Shown: piece after piece, positions 44,172 through 53,637 of the stretch
Layout: each line of letters starts with the position of its first letter
Position numbering within the stretch: the stretch's first letter is position 1
Position numbers and translations under genes: made by a program
Notes under the pieces: model-generated
The model's database searches: none
What the model was told of the DNA's origin: nothing
Seen by the model: the letters and a program-made list of their open reading frames with translations, nothing else
From: JBCCIM01 sp965263205
GTDB taxonomy: Bacteria; Bacteroidota; Rhodothermia; Rhodothermales; JAHQVL01
DNA: 64,000 bases
NCBI GenBank assembly: GCA_965263205.1
Contig: CBDHHF010000003.1
Location: forward strand, 124,001 to 188,000
Reading direction: 5' to 3'

Positions 44172-45839
44172 CAGAAACGAATTTGAAGGCTTGTTTGCAT
44201 AGAAAGCGAGGTCGTAAACTGACTTTGTTGGCCACTGGCGCGCATCGTCCAGTAAAGTCGCCTGCTAAACGGCACCGACGTCGTTAACGAAATCCGATGC
44301 ATATCAATTTCATTGGTTACATTAGGCGATGTGGTTCTGTAAAAACCATAATCAGCCCGAACATTTACTTTCTGGATACGCTTCCCAATGCCGGCATTCA
44401 CATAGAGTGCATTTCCAAATTCAGATGACCATCGGCTCGCAGACCCAGAGAATGAAAGTGAAAGCGGCGTAACAGGACGCGTATTGAAGTAGGCATTGAC
44501 CGTTTCGCCTACGTAGTCCTGATTCAGGAATCGTTGCGCGTAACTGGCGCCGATTGAAAAAAGCGGTCGACTCAACGAAATGCCGGCGCGGTAATTATCA
44601 TTCCGATTCATAAAAGGGTTCAAGATGTTTGCAATCCGATAGGGTTGCCGCATCGTATACGATCCATTGAGGTGCACGTCTGAACCAAGGGATAGTCGAC
44701 CGCCAAGACGCAAATGGGACACCATCCATTGTTGAGAAACGGGATGGTAATCTACTTGCAAATCCTGCCGCAACGAAAGGAATGACACATCAATGCGTTG
44801 CTCGAGGGAAGCATACCGATGATTCAGAAGATCCGTAGTGGGTTGGATTTCATTGTACGCCACAGCACCTTGATAATAGACGGTACGCTTGCGATCTGTT
44901 TGGTAATGCGCAAACAAAGCATACCGAGGAAATTGAGTCGAAAACCCTTCATTTGACCGATCTGGCATAAACCCAACAGATCCGCCAATCCCTTTCTGCC
45001 GTGATCCAAATAGCACGCTAATACCATCCCAGTAACCACCTCGTTGTGACATCCGATTATAAAAGCGCCCCACCTGAACGGCACCAAAGGGAAGCTGCTT
45101 TTCGAGACTCAGCCGGTACGCCCGAAATGAATTTGAAGGCGCAACGGGATTGCGCGACTGATAGCGATAGTCGGTACGCAGGTGCACATTCATTTTCATC
45201 CCTGAGGGCAAATTCCGAATGGTTGCATTCACATTCACCGTGGGAGTCATATACAGCCGAGATGCAGCCGGCACAGCGCTCGAACGGATACGCGTTTGCG
45301 AATCGGAGTGTCGAGAAAGAAAGCATCAAGCGACCGTCTACTTCTACCCGGGAAGACGCGCGCCTGCGTTCACGTATACGGGGCTGCGCCGGTTGCTCCA
45401 TGATCGAAACTGCCTCATCCGCCACCGCTTCATCTGCAACATCTTCTGCATCCACATTTTCCTGAGGCTGGTCAGCCCCGGCGGTACCTTTGACCAGCGC
45501 TACCGACAATTGTTGGCCACGCGTGATTGGAAACGTTGCCGCTGCAAATTGTGCGATGGACTGGCTTCTCGATGCAGCAATCACTAGCAATCTTCGAGAC
45601 GCATCGGATTGTACAACCAGCGTATCCCCTTCAGCAATCCCCGCCTGGCTGCCTGCATCCAAATACACGTTGTCACCTGCCAGCTGAGTCACCGTCACCT
45701 GCAAGATTTCTGCATCTTGACCAAGGGCAACCTGCATCCCAAACAACAGGCAAAACGTTAGTAGGGACACGAGGGGTTTAAAACCTGAAGGTATGTACCT
45801 AGGTGAATGTTGCATCCTTTTAGCGGTTGAGTTTCGCAA
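44171..45839 (-). pseudogene. Outer-membrane beta-barrel protein of the cytochrome cluster, one frameshift
   Basis: The N-terminal part (45839 down to about 45317) has a signal ending VALGQ, a small domain VTVTQLAGDNVYLDAGSQAGIAEGDTLVVQSD (FlgT-C-like beta fold), and then RRRASSRVEVDGRLMLS. The second part, in another frame to 44171, is a long barrel with alternating strands such as LYMTPTVNVNATIRNL, KQLPFGAVQVGRFYNRM and SLGSDVHLNGSYTMRQPYR, ending in SLQIRF, a C-terminal Phe typical of outer-membrane proteins. Dropping one base of the AAA at 45316-45318 (TTT on the coding strand) joins LMLS to SRHSDSQTRIRSSAV. The combined protein is about 555 residues. It is the natural partner barrel of the multihaem cytochromes. 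Confidence 0.7.
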
Positions 45840-45884
45840 ATAGAAGGGAGTCGCTGGGAGGCCTCTTTGGCAAACTGGATTGCG

Positions 45885-47408
45885 CTATTCGCTACCGTCT
45901 GGATGACAGCTCAAGCATGCGTTGAATTCATAGACATAATCCCGTACATCATCATGCTCATTGTTCATCCGCGCTTCAGTATGCTCGTGGCAGGCGCCCA
46001 GGCAACTGAATGAAGCGAAGGTTTCCGGTTCTACATGACAACTCTGGCAACTCGCCCATGTATTTCTATGGTTGCCGCTGTAGATGGGGAAATACTGCCT
46101 GTCGTGATCAAAGTCGACGTCATCCCAATCGTTCTGGTTATGGCAATCGAGACACGTTGTTGGAATACCTTCCCCGGCATGTTCATCGTTGTAATCATCC
46201 TGGTGGCAACTGATACAATCCATGTTGTCCGCCGGATGAAAGATCAGTGAGTAGTCAGGCAGATTGTGACAAGAAGCACAATTCGCCTGTTCATGGGCAC
46301 CCACAAGGGCAAATCCGCCAGATATTGCAACGTGATCGAGTTGCTCAACTTCATCCCAATCTTCCTGGTTATGGCAGTCGAGGCACGTTGTTGGAAATCC
46401 GGTGCCGGCGTGTTCGTCATCATAATCAGCCTGGTGACAGCTGATACAATCCATGTTGTCTGCCGGATGAAAGATCAGCGAGTAGTCGGGCAGGTTGTGA
46501 CAGGAGCCACAGGAGGCGCGCTCATGAGCACCAACCAGCGCAAACCCGCCGGAAACGGCGAAGTGATCAATGTCCTCAGGATCATCCCAGGTGTCCTGGT
46601 TGTGACAATCGAGACATGTCACGGGGAAACCTGAGCCGGCATGCTCATCGTCATAGTCAGCCTGATGGCAACTGATGCAATCCATGTCGTTGGCCGGCAG
46701 GAAGATGGAGGCTAGATCGGGTGATTCATGGCAAGATGCACAGGCAAGCCCTTCATGGGCTCCGATCAAGTTAAATCCATTCGATGCAGTAATATGATCG
46801 AACAATGCACCTTGCCACTGCAGGTCGGTGTGGCAGGTCTCACATTCCAACGGAAAGCCGGCTGCCACATGATCCACAATTAACGAAGACTCGTAATCGT
46901 CCTGATGGCAATCAACACAAGCTGTAGGAAGGAGTGAAAACGCACCATCCGTATCATCGGTGTGGCAGCTGATGCAGGTAACCTGGCTGTGCGCACCGGT
47001 TAAGGGGAAATTGGTTTGGGCATGGATGTCGATCCCCTGCACTTCCTGAAACAGGGTTGTGTTATGGCAATCCACACAGGTTTCAGAAAATGCCCCCTGG
47101 TGCACATCAATGTGGCACACGGCACAATCCGTCACAGCAGCTGTGGGTTGATCAAATCGATCATTGAGGTGACAGGAGCCACAAGAGGCCGTCGTATGAC
47201 TGCCCGTCAACGTAAATCCTGTCTGCAGATTATGATCAAAATCTGGTTCTTCCAATATCGGACTCCACCCTTCTGTACGGTGACAGGACGCACAGTCTAT
47301 ATCAATCGATAGGTCACCATGCGGACTGAGTGAAGCTACCTGAGCTCCAGCTTGCAGGCATAGCCCGAAAAAGCATAACATCAATGCGACAAGCCGAATA
47401 GTTTTCAT
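45885..47408 (-). CDS. Periplasmic or outer-membrane multihaem c-type cytochrome, 18 CxxCH plus one CxxxCH
   Basis: 507 residues with signal peptide (MKTIRLVALMLCFF ending LQAGAQ). I count 18 CxxCH motifs and one CxxxCH motif (CLGACH) near the C-terminus, roughly one haem site per 27 residues. The middle contains three units of 77 residues, each with CASCH/CGSCH, CISCH and CLDCH sites. The family resembles cytochrome c3/NrfB-like repeats. No other domain is visible, so the protein is a pure electron wire. It follows the 20-haem gene with no intergenic gap and precedes the barrel by 45 bp. Haem attachment requires periplasmic maturation (Ccm system) not encoded here. Confidence 0.92.
   Translation of the reverse strand: MKTIRLVALMLCFFGLCLQAGAQVASLSPHGDLSIDIDCASCHRTEGWSPILEEPDFDHNLQTGFTLTGSHTTASCGSCHLNDRFDQPTAAVTDCAVCHIDVHQGAFSETCVDCHNTTLFQEVQGIDIHAQTNFPLTGAHSQVTCISCHTDDTDGAFSLLPTACVDCHQDDYESSLIVDHVAAGFPLECETCHTDLQWQGALFDHITASNGFNLIGAHEGLACASCHESPDLASIFLPANDMDCISCHQADYDDEHAGSGFPVTCLDCHNQDTWDDPEDIDHFAVSGGFALVGAHERASCGSCHNLPDYSLIFHPADNMDCISCHQADYDDEHAGTGFPTTCLDCHNQEDWDEVEQLDHVAISGGFALVGAHEQANCASCHNLPDYSLIFHPADNMDCISCHQDDYNDEHAGEGIPTTCLDCHNQNDWDDVDFDHDRQYFPIYSGNHRNTWASCQSCHVEPETFASFSCLGACHEHTEARMNNEHDDVRDYVYEFNACLSCHPDGSE
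46086..46778 (-). repeat. 231-bp (77-codon) tandem repeat inside the cytochrome gene
   Basis: Three in-frame units of 231 bp. Equivalent positions such as the CISCH codon sites at about 46215, 46446 and 46677 are exactly 231 bp apart. The encoded unit runs from GF-x-L-x-GAHE to W-D-x-x-x-x-x-DH and carries three haem motifs. The first unit is more diverged; the second and third are near-identical (ASIF/SLIFHPAD, MDCISCH, DEHAG, TTCLDCHNQ). Amplification by recombination between units is the likely origin. Confidence 0.9.
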
Positions 47409-47409
47409 A

Positions 47410-49176
47410 TTACTGATCGCTGTGGCAGTCCTGACAGGCCGTGCCAAGTGGTTTGAAGCGGATAAAAGGTGTTTCGCCAGGTCCTGCCTCGTTTTGATGG
47501 CAGGCGCTGCAATTCACGTCCACATGCTCCCCTGTAAGCGGAAATTCCGTCTGGTCGTGATCAAAAGCCTCGATATAGAAACTCGAGGTGTTGTGACAGC
47601 TGTTGCACGTTGCTCCTTCAAACTGCTCCCCATGCGGGTTGTCTGGTTCATGACAGGAAACACACGCTGTCTCCGTATCTCGAAATCTGACCACATCGAA
47701 CGGTGTGCCCAATGATGCATCTTCCACATGGCAAGCACTGCATTCGGTTGCCACATGCACGCCGGTTAAGGGGAAATCCGTTTCATCGTGATCAAAGCGC
47801 GTGACCAGGAGCCAGTCGTCGGTTGCATGACACGATTCACAGACCGTCTCCACACCGTCGGAAATGAACTGATCACCATGCGGACTATCCTCGTTGTGGC
47901 AATCTTTACAAGCGGTTTCTGCAATCTCAAAATGCGGTTTCTCATCAAAGCTGGAGCGATGACACCCACTGCATGGCGTAGCAATGTGCGAACCCGTCAG
48001 TTCAAAGGTTGACCGTTCATTATGCACCGAAAAGTCGAACGATGACGGATACCACGCCTCTTCTCCATGACACTGCTCACAGGAGCCGGCACTCCAGTCT
48101 GCTTCAAATACGCCGTCATGATAATCGACATGGCACGAGGCGCAATTCGTTACGGGGATGGCAGGGTATGAATTGTTTACCGTGGCGAGGGTAAAAGAAA
48201 TAAAGATCTCATCATCATTGCGCGCCGGCTTGCCGTGACAACTGCTACAATCCAGCGTTGCATGGCTTCCGATTAAGTCATAGCCGGTACTCGAATGGTC
48301 AAATTCCAGGTTTGCAAGATTTGCAAGTACATTCCATCCATCGGTCCTGTGGCAGGAGGCGCAATCCGTACCAAAAGCGCCTTCGTGCTGGTCCTCATGG
48401 CACGAACCACAGGTGGCAAAATCCATGTCGACGTATTGGACAAAAGGTTCGCCGGCCGGAGATTCAATGGTCTTGTGGCAGCTTTCACATTCCACTTCTG
48501 TATGCAAGCCCGTAAGTGCAAATCGTGCTTCATCGTGGTCAAAAAACGGTGCTTCTTCCCAAATTTCAGTGCCGTGGCATGTGTCGCAGTTCACCTCGGG
48601 GAACTGGTTTTCATGGGGCGTATCCGGTAGGTGGCAACCGATACAGGTGGTGGCAGCGCCTAGAAATGTCTTGTCGAGCGTGCCATGTTCTCCTTTAAAC
48701 GCGATAACATCTTCAGCTACAATAAACTCTGGCTGGTGGCAGCTTCTGCAACTCGATTCGATATGTGATCCGGTAAGTTCAAATCCGGTTTCTTCATGTT
48801 CGAAACGGAGCGTATCAAAGCGGACGGCGATGAACTCAACACCAAAGTGTTCTTTGTGACAGGAGGCACAGTTCTGATCAACCACTGTAGCATGCAAACC
48901 TGTGCCGGCCTCGATCCGGTTAGCCAGCGGTGTGTGGCAGTCGAGGCACAATACATTGTCAGCACTCCGATTACCCAACGAGTGGCACTGCGTGCAATTA
49001 TTGATGCCTTCGAGATCAGCGTGTGCACGTGTTAACTTGCCTGGAGAAATAAGCTGAGCCTGAACGTGTTGCACAGAGACAAGCATTCCCAACACGATCC
49101 ATAGCCACACCCATTTATGCGCAACTACATTGCGCCAGGCTGCTCCGCTGCAATATGTGACAACCATCTGCGCCAC
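47410..49176 (-). CDS. Multihaem c-type cytochrome, 20 CxxCH motifs
   Basis: 588 residues; GTG at 49176 or ATG at 49167 start, signal segment WVWLWIVLGMLVSVQ ending HVQAQ. Twenty CxxCH motifs are evenly spaced, from NCTQCHSLGN near residue 60 to ACQDCHSDQ at the extreme C-terminus. The spacing D-x-D-(F/H)-D-H-(x)-T-(G/D)-(F/Y)-x-LTG-(S/E/L)-H recurs, so successive domains probably arose by duplication. The N-terminal part resembles NapC/NrfH-like c3 modules. It starts on the stop of the TPR gene (TAGTG overlap). Predicted to receive electrons from the inner-membrane b cytochrome. Confidence 0.92.
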   Translation of the reverse strand: MAQMVVTYCSGAAWRNVVAHKWVWLWIVLGMLVSVQHVQAQLISPGKLTRAHADLEGINNCTQCHSLGNRSADNVLCLDCHTPLANRIEAGTGLHATVVDQNCASCHKEHFGVEFIAVRFDTLRFEHEETGFELTGSHIESSCRSCHQPEFIVAEDVIAFKGEHGTLDKTFLGAATTCIGCHLPDTPHENQFPEVNCDTCHGTEIWEEAPFFDHDEARFALTGLHTEVECESCHKTIESPAGEPFVQYVDMDFATCGSCHEDQHEGAFGTDCASCHRTDGWNVLANLANLEFDHSSTGYDLIGSHATLDCSSCHGKPARNDDEIFISFTLATVNNSYPAIPVTNCASCHVDYHDGVFEADWSAGSCEQCHGEEAWYPSSFDFSVHNERSTFELTGSHIATPCSGCHRSSFDEKPHFEIAETACKDCHNEDSPHGDQFISDGVETVCESCHATDDWLLVTRFDHDETDFPLTGVHVATECSACHVEDASLGTPFDVVRFRDTETACVSCHEPDNPHGEQFEGATCNSCHNTSSFYIEAFDHDQTEFPLTGEHVDVNCSACHQNEAGPGETPFIRFKPLGTACQDCHSDQ

Positions 49177-49811
49177 TACTTCATCATGGCCGTTGGTTTG
49201 AGAAACGACTGGAGTCGACGCAGCGAAGATGTAGCCATCTCAGCAATCGTCGGGTCCACAGTTTGGGTGGCTACATCGGCCCAGATTTGCCGGGCATCAT
49301 CTATGCGCGATTGATTGGCGTAAATCGCACCCAAATTATAGAGCGCAGAAGGGTTTTCAGGGTAGTGCTCAAGCATGGACTCCGTGGCTTCCTGCGCCCT
49401 GTCCCACTGCTCAAGTGAGGCCAGGCTCTGCGCCAGATCAAGCCATACCTGCTGGTTAGCCGGCCGAAGTGCGAGGTAATGTTTGAAGTAAGGAACGGCT
49501 TCATCCGTCTGGTGTGCATCCCGCAACATGCGCGCAAGTCGAATCACATGCATGGTGTCTTCGGGTGCATTGACTACGCGCAACCGTAACGCATCAAGTT
49601 GCTGGGTAGCTGAACGGCTCACGTTCATCGCACTCGGCGTAAAATCACTATTGCCGGCGCCTGATGAAACGGTCTGCCCCTGTGTTGTCACGTACTGGGA
49701 CGTCTGTATGGCCGGCTCTTGCACAGCAAAACATACAATCACAAACAAGACGAACGCGACCGACGCATACAATGTGTAATATTGTGGGTGTGCTTTTAAA
49801 AATCGAATCAT
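49176..49811 (-). CDS. Membrane-anchored tetratricopeptide-repeat protein
   Basis: 211 residues from ATG (complement) 49811. One N-terminal span at about residues 14-30 (SVAFVLFVIVCFAV) places the rest in the periplasm. TPR helices from about 100: AVPYFKHYLALRPANQQVWLDLAQSLASLEQWDRAQEATESMLEHYPENPSALYNLGAIYANQSRIDDARQIW broken into about three repeats. The layout resembles CcmH/NrfG-type TPR used in cytochrome c maturation, so a role in assembling the adjacent multihaem proteins is plausible but unproved. It sits between the b cytochrome and the 20-haem cytochrome in the operon. Confidence 0.8.
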   Translation of the reverse strand: MIRFLKAHPQYYTLYASVAFVLFVIVCFAVQEPAIQTSQYVTTQGQTVSSGAGNSDFTPSAMNVSRSATQQLDALRLRVVNAPEDTMHVIRLARMLRDAHQTDEAVPYFKHYLALRPANQQVWLDLAQSLASLEQWDRAQEATESMLEHYPENPSALYNLGAIYANQSRIDDARQIWADVATQTVDPTIAEMATSSLRRLQSFLKPTAMMK

Positions 49812-49831
49812 GGTATTGCAGTGTTGGAGAA

Positions 49832-50758
49832 CTAAAAAATCCAGGTATAGCCGAATGCAATGGCAACAGCAATGTGCACGATCAACGCAAACAACATGAC
49901 CAGAGCCAATGGAATGTGTAAGACATGCCAATACCCAAAAGCACGTATAAACGGTTGCATGACCTGTGCTCGTAATTGCAAATGCGCGTTATCAATCAAC
50001 AGTGGAATGGCCCATTGACGAACTTCGAGAGCCACACCTTTCTCTTGCATTCCCTGATCAAATTGCCGCCTGAGTTTTCGGGAGCGGAGCTCAAATCCAA
50101 CAGATTGAAAAACAGCAGGAATGATACGGCGTGCGGGTTGCGACGCCTGAGTCAGGGTTTCGAGGTAAGGTGTTGGCAGTTTTGTCTTCGCGGAGATGCG
50201 CTGAATCAGGCCTACTTGAGCCTGCTGTATGATCTTGGGAGAAAGAAATTGCCCATTAACCGTTTTGGGGATGCGGATATAGACATACCGCCCAAAAATT
50301 CCACTACCAACAACAATCGCCATGCTCCAAAACGAAATAGAGGCAATATTTCCAAACTTGAACGAGGTGTGCAATAACACCAAAAAGGGCCCAAGCGTAC
50401 AAAGAAAAATATGGAACGTGAGCCAACTGCTAAGTTTTCCAAACCGATGCAGAAAAGTCCAACGTTTTCTAAGCATGTAGCTCACAACGCCAACGAGCAT
50501 CATTAGCGTGCCCAAAATGCCGATCCCCTGTCCGATCAAGCCAGAGGGTTTGTACAAATCGTGCAATTCCAGATAGGGACGCTCCGTAAAGGGGGCCATG
50601 TAGTAAGCGAGCCCTTCCAGAAGTGGCAGACAACCTATGCCAAGCCAGAGCGCATAGAGCAGAAACCGGTACATCTTCTTCCGGCTTGGCAATAAAATTT
50701 GATGTGCACTGGTTGAACGTGCGTCAGCACGTAAACTCGCAGTTGAACTCGAATGCAT
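49832..50758 (-). CDS. Integral membrane b-type cytochrome-like protein
   Basis: 308 residues (ATG 50758; ATG 50674 would give a 280-residue form starting MYRFLLYALWL). Five to six membrane spans. The first helix pair is followed by TFHIFLCTLGPFLVLLHTSF with two His 13 residues apart, and the last spans hold YWHVLHIPLALVMLFALIVHIAVAIAFGY with His residues on one face. These are the ligand patterns of bis-His b haems in membrane quinol or ferric-reductase-like cytochromes. It is placed first among the cytochrome genes, so it probably passes quinol electrons to the periplasmic cytochromes. An inverted repeat overlaps its 5' leader. Confidence 0.72.
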   Translation of the reverse strand: MHSSSTASLRADARSTSAHQILLPSRKKMYRFLLYALWLGIGCLPLLEGLAYYMAPFTERPYLELHDLYKPSGLIGQGIGILGTLMMLVGVVSYMLRKRWTFLHRFGKLSSWLTFHIFLCTLGPFLVLLHTSFKFGNIASISFWSMAIVVGSGIFGRYVYIRIPKTVNGQFLSPKIIQQAQVGLIQRISAKTKLPTPYLETLTQASQPARRIIPAVFQSVGFELRSRKLRRQFDQGMQEKGVALEVRQWAIPLLIDNAHLQLRAQVMQPFIRAFGYWHVLHIPLALVMLFALIVHIAVAIAFGYTWIF

Positions 50759-50802
50759 GAAGGTCTTCCCTCTGAATTGCAGTAATAAACATGCAGACCT
50801 TC
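50759..50802. promoter_or_regulatory. Inverted repeat in front of the b-type cytochrome gene
   Basis: GAAGGTCT at 50759-50766 pairs with AGACCTTC at 50795-50802, 28 bases apart. It directly abuts the ATG at 50758 and lies in the 113-bp gap between the TonB receptor and the cytochrome genes. It could be an operator, an RNA structure, or chance. A possible internal promoter for the electron-conduit half of the operon would sit here. Confidence 0.35.
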
Positions 50803-50871
50803 AAAATTGGCCCCATTACTAGCTAGAACCATTAGCCCATGGGGTTACGTAATGCCGACAATATTTTTTCT

Positions 50872-53637
50872 TCAATACCGAATCCGGAGCGAAGCGCTAA
50901 TATAGCGAGGGGTTGCCAAACGGTTGGTACGATTACGAGAAGCGCCATTCTCTTCCAGAATCCAGTCAAATACGTTGCTGCGATTCCATACGTTGACGAC
51001 TTGCAAGCCCGACTCCACTCGAACACGCCCCAGTTGGGCTCTGTACGACAAGCCGGCATCCATTTGGGAGAAAGCTCCCAGGATGTGTTGATTGGGAAAT
51101 GAGAATTCTGATCGACTGTCTGTTACCTGGCTATCGAGCGGCTCTAAATAATCGTAATATGCTTGTCGGTAAGCCCAGGCACGGCGATAAATACCCTCCC
51201 AACGAACGGTTGCCGTCAATCCATCCAGCACGTTGATGTTCAGACGTGTTTGCAGCTGATGGGGTGCATTCCACGGCACGCGGATGTAATTACCGCCAAA
51301 CCGATTTTCAATGCGCCGGCGTGCATCGCCATATTCATACTGTGCCTGGAAGCGAAGCAGGGGTCTATCGTACGTCACGGAGATGCCGCCCCCAAATGCG
51401 TAACCCTGAGCTTTTTGTATGCCGTTTTTAGCAATGTAGTCGAGCACAGCCAGTTGCGGCTGGTGTTTGTAATACCCTTCCAACCGTATTTGCCACGCTT
51501 CAACAGGCATAAACAACAGTCCTACCGCTCCATGATATGCGGACGAGGCACGTGTATTTCTGCCAAGCGGCATCCAGAAGCGAAACCCGGGCAGCAAGGT
51601 AGATTGATTGTAATCCGACACATCAAACTGAAAAAGGAACTGTCGATACAGCCCCGTGGCACCATACAACGCCCAGGCGCCACCGGGGCCATCGGGGATG
51701 TCGTGGCGTAGCGAAAGGCGAGGTTCTGCATACAATCGTTGCTGAACCGGCACGTAAGTAAAGCGAGCGCCGGCTTTCAACTGTGTATGATTGCTCAATG
51801 CGATGTCATCCTGTACAAACGACTGGATACGCGTTTTGACGGGCATGATTCGCCCATGATTAACAGGATCGGTAACCCCTGTAGGATCTACCGACAATGC
51901 GAATTCGCTTTTTGTAAAGACCGGCTCAATAGCCCCGGATACAGTATGCCGGGCACCTAACGACGTATCAAATCCAAGTTTAAAGCCTTGCTCGGAAATC
52001 TGGTTAAAATCTTCTACTTCGAGCTCCTCACCAATTTCGCCCTCGTGCTCCTCTTCAACGGTATCTCCCGGGGAAAACGGGAATCGATCTACCGGATGTA
52101 CCAATCGGTAGTTGCTTGACCATGCGCTGACATGAATAAATGTACGATGCCCGAGTACCCACTCGTACCGCGCCTGCATCATTTGATTGGACCATCGATA
52201 ATCTTCTCTTCCCGATTCAACTTCTAATGCGGGATCAAGGGGCAACGCTTCGCCGCCAAATGCATTATGCCCCTCGTACATGGAGAAGTATAGACTTCTG
52301 CGCGTCCCGATGCGGACGCGCGCCGCGGCATGGAAATCAGTAAAATGAATGTCAACGGGCGTATCGATTATGCCGGCCGTCGAGTCACTTGTAGCACCCG
52401 TTACCAGGTTTTCGTAAATGAACGTGTTGGGCCGGCTCCATTCGCGCAGTTGCTGCTTGATGGGCCCAGGCTGCACGTAACGCCACAACCCCACACGTCC
52501 TGCCACCATCCATGAGAGCTGCACTTGTTTTATGGGCTTAAGGCTTCCCTGTAACCGCGCGTTAGCGCTTAAGGCATCAACCTGCACATCGAGTAGGGTT
52601 TTACGGTGAGTAGCAAGTTCGTGCTCTATGTCTACAACCCCGGCCAGGTAACTCCCTTCACTGGCATCGAAGCCGGCTTTGTGCACGGTAATCTGGCTTA
52701 GCGCAAACGGGCTAAACGCGCCAAAAAAACCGCCATTGCGAATGGGCACAAAGATTGGTATCCCGTCTAATGCATGCAGATGCTCACCTGAATCACCTCC
52801 CTGGACGTGAATATCTGCAAATGCTTCACTCCCCCCAACGCCCACTACATCGTTCAGCGCCACGTGCGTAGATGGCGTATGCCCGGGATTCAGAATGATA
52901 TCCTGCGCCTGCACTTTTTCGGACTGCAAGCGCTCGGAAGGCACCCGTTCCTGCAGGCCATCAATGATAATAGGTGATGAAATGAAGGTGCGCGGATTCA
53001 TCTCATACTTTATAGACGTCGCCTGGCCGGCCCCTACATAGAGCGAGTCGTACAAGTCTTCGTAAGCAACGTGGGTTACAACGACTGGATGAAGGCCCGG
53101 ATCGAGCCGGCTCAACGAAAAACGGCCATCATTGTTGGTCGCCGTACCAGTTTCAGCATAGGCCAACAGCACGGCAGCATCGGGCAAAGGCTCTCCTGTT
53201 TGCGCATCCAGCACAAGGCCTGCCAACGCGCCAAATCTTGCTTCTGCACGCGGACGGTTCACCAGGATGTACATGCCTGAAGAAAGCTGGTAAAAGTCTA
53301 AATCGGTCTGCTGCAGCACACACCGCAACACGTCTTCTACCGGGCGATCTTCGATTGCGCAGAACGTGATCTTCCCCTTGACCATGTCCGATTCATAAAA
53401 CAGGTTGATCTGCGTTTTGTCAATCAACACATCAAGTGCTCGTGACAGGGGAATATCTGTGAGCGAAAAAGAATACCGCGGCTGTGGGTCAGCGTCTTTT
53501 TGCTCCTGCGCGAGGACATGAACAGGCTGCATCAACGTAATGGCAGCCAACAAAAACAGGGAAGCCAGTATGGCTCCCCGTTGAAACGATGATTGATATG
53601 GAAGATATGTCTTACTCTTCAAACAACTCATATCCAT
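50872..53637 (-). CDS. TonB-dependent receptor with N-terminal STN signalling domain
   Basis: 921 residues. Signal peptide to about residue 43 (ending VLAQ). STN domain at about 52-115 (FSLTDIPLSRALDVLIDKTQINLFYESDMVKGK...LCVLQQTDLDFYQLSSGMYILV-like). A carboxypeptidase-regulatory-like domain follows at about 135-215 (LAGLVLDAQTGEPLPDAAVLLAY). The plug is at about 225-335 (LNDVVGVGGSEAFADIHVQGGDSGEHLHALDGIPIF) and the barrel runs to the C-terminal RIRY. The STN domain is the hallmark of receptors that signal to FecR. The gene overlaps the fecR stop by 26 bases. Ligand unknown; its placement ahead of cytochromes suggests iron or haem. Confidence 0.92.
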   Translation of the reverse strand: MDMSCLKSKTYLPYQSSFQRGAILASLFLLAAITLMQPVHVLAQEQKDADPQPRYSFSLTDIPLSRALDVLIDKTQINLFYESDMVKGKITFCAIEDRPVEDVLRCVLQQTDLDFYQLSSGMYILVNRPRAEARFGALAGLVLDAQTGEPLPDAAVLLAYAETGTATNNDGRFSLSRLDPGLHPVVVTHVAYEDLYDSLYVGAGQATSIKYEMNPRTFISSPIIIDGLQERVPSERLQSEKVQAQDIILNPGHTPSTHVALNDVVGVGGSEAFADIHVQGGDSGEHLHALDGIPIFVPIRNGGFFGAFSPFALSQITVHKAGFDASEGSYLAGVVDIEHELATHRKTLLDVQVDALSANARLQGSLKPIKQVQLSWMVAGRVGLWRYVQPGPIKQQLREWSRPNTFIYENLVTGATSDSTAGIIDTPVDIHFTDFHAAARVRIGTRRSLYFSMYEGHNAFGGEALPLDPALEVESGREDYRWSNQMMQARYEWVLGHRTFIHVSAWSSNYRLVHPVDRFPFSPGDTVEEEHEGEIGEELEVEDFNQISEQGFKLGFDTSLGARHTVSGAIEPVFTKSEFALSVDPTGVTDPVNHGRIMPVKTRIQSFVQDDIALSNHTQLKAGARFTYVPVQQRLYAEPRLSLRHDIPDGPGGAWALYGATGLYRQFLFQFDVSDYNQSTLLPGFRFWMPLGRNTRASSAYHGAVGLLFMPVEAWQIRLEGYYKHQPQLAVLDYIAKNGIQKAQGYAFGGGISVTYDRPLLRFQAQYEYGDARRRIENRFGGNYIRVPWNAPHQLQTRLNINVLDGLTATVRWEGIYRRAWAYRQAYYDYLEPLDSQVTDSRSEFSFPNQHILGAFSQMDAGLSYRAQLGRVRVESGLQVVNVWNRSNVFDWILEENGASRNRTNRLATPRYISASLRIRY

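Noticed and set aside
46010..46634. Plus-strand frames inside the cytochrome gene
   Set aside because: Repeated antisense frames that follow the 231-bp units; they simply mirror the haem-motif codons.
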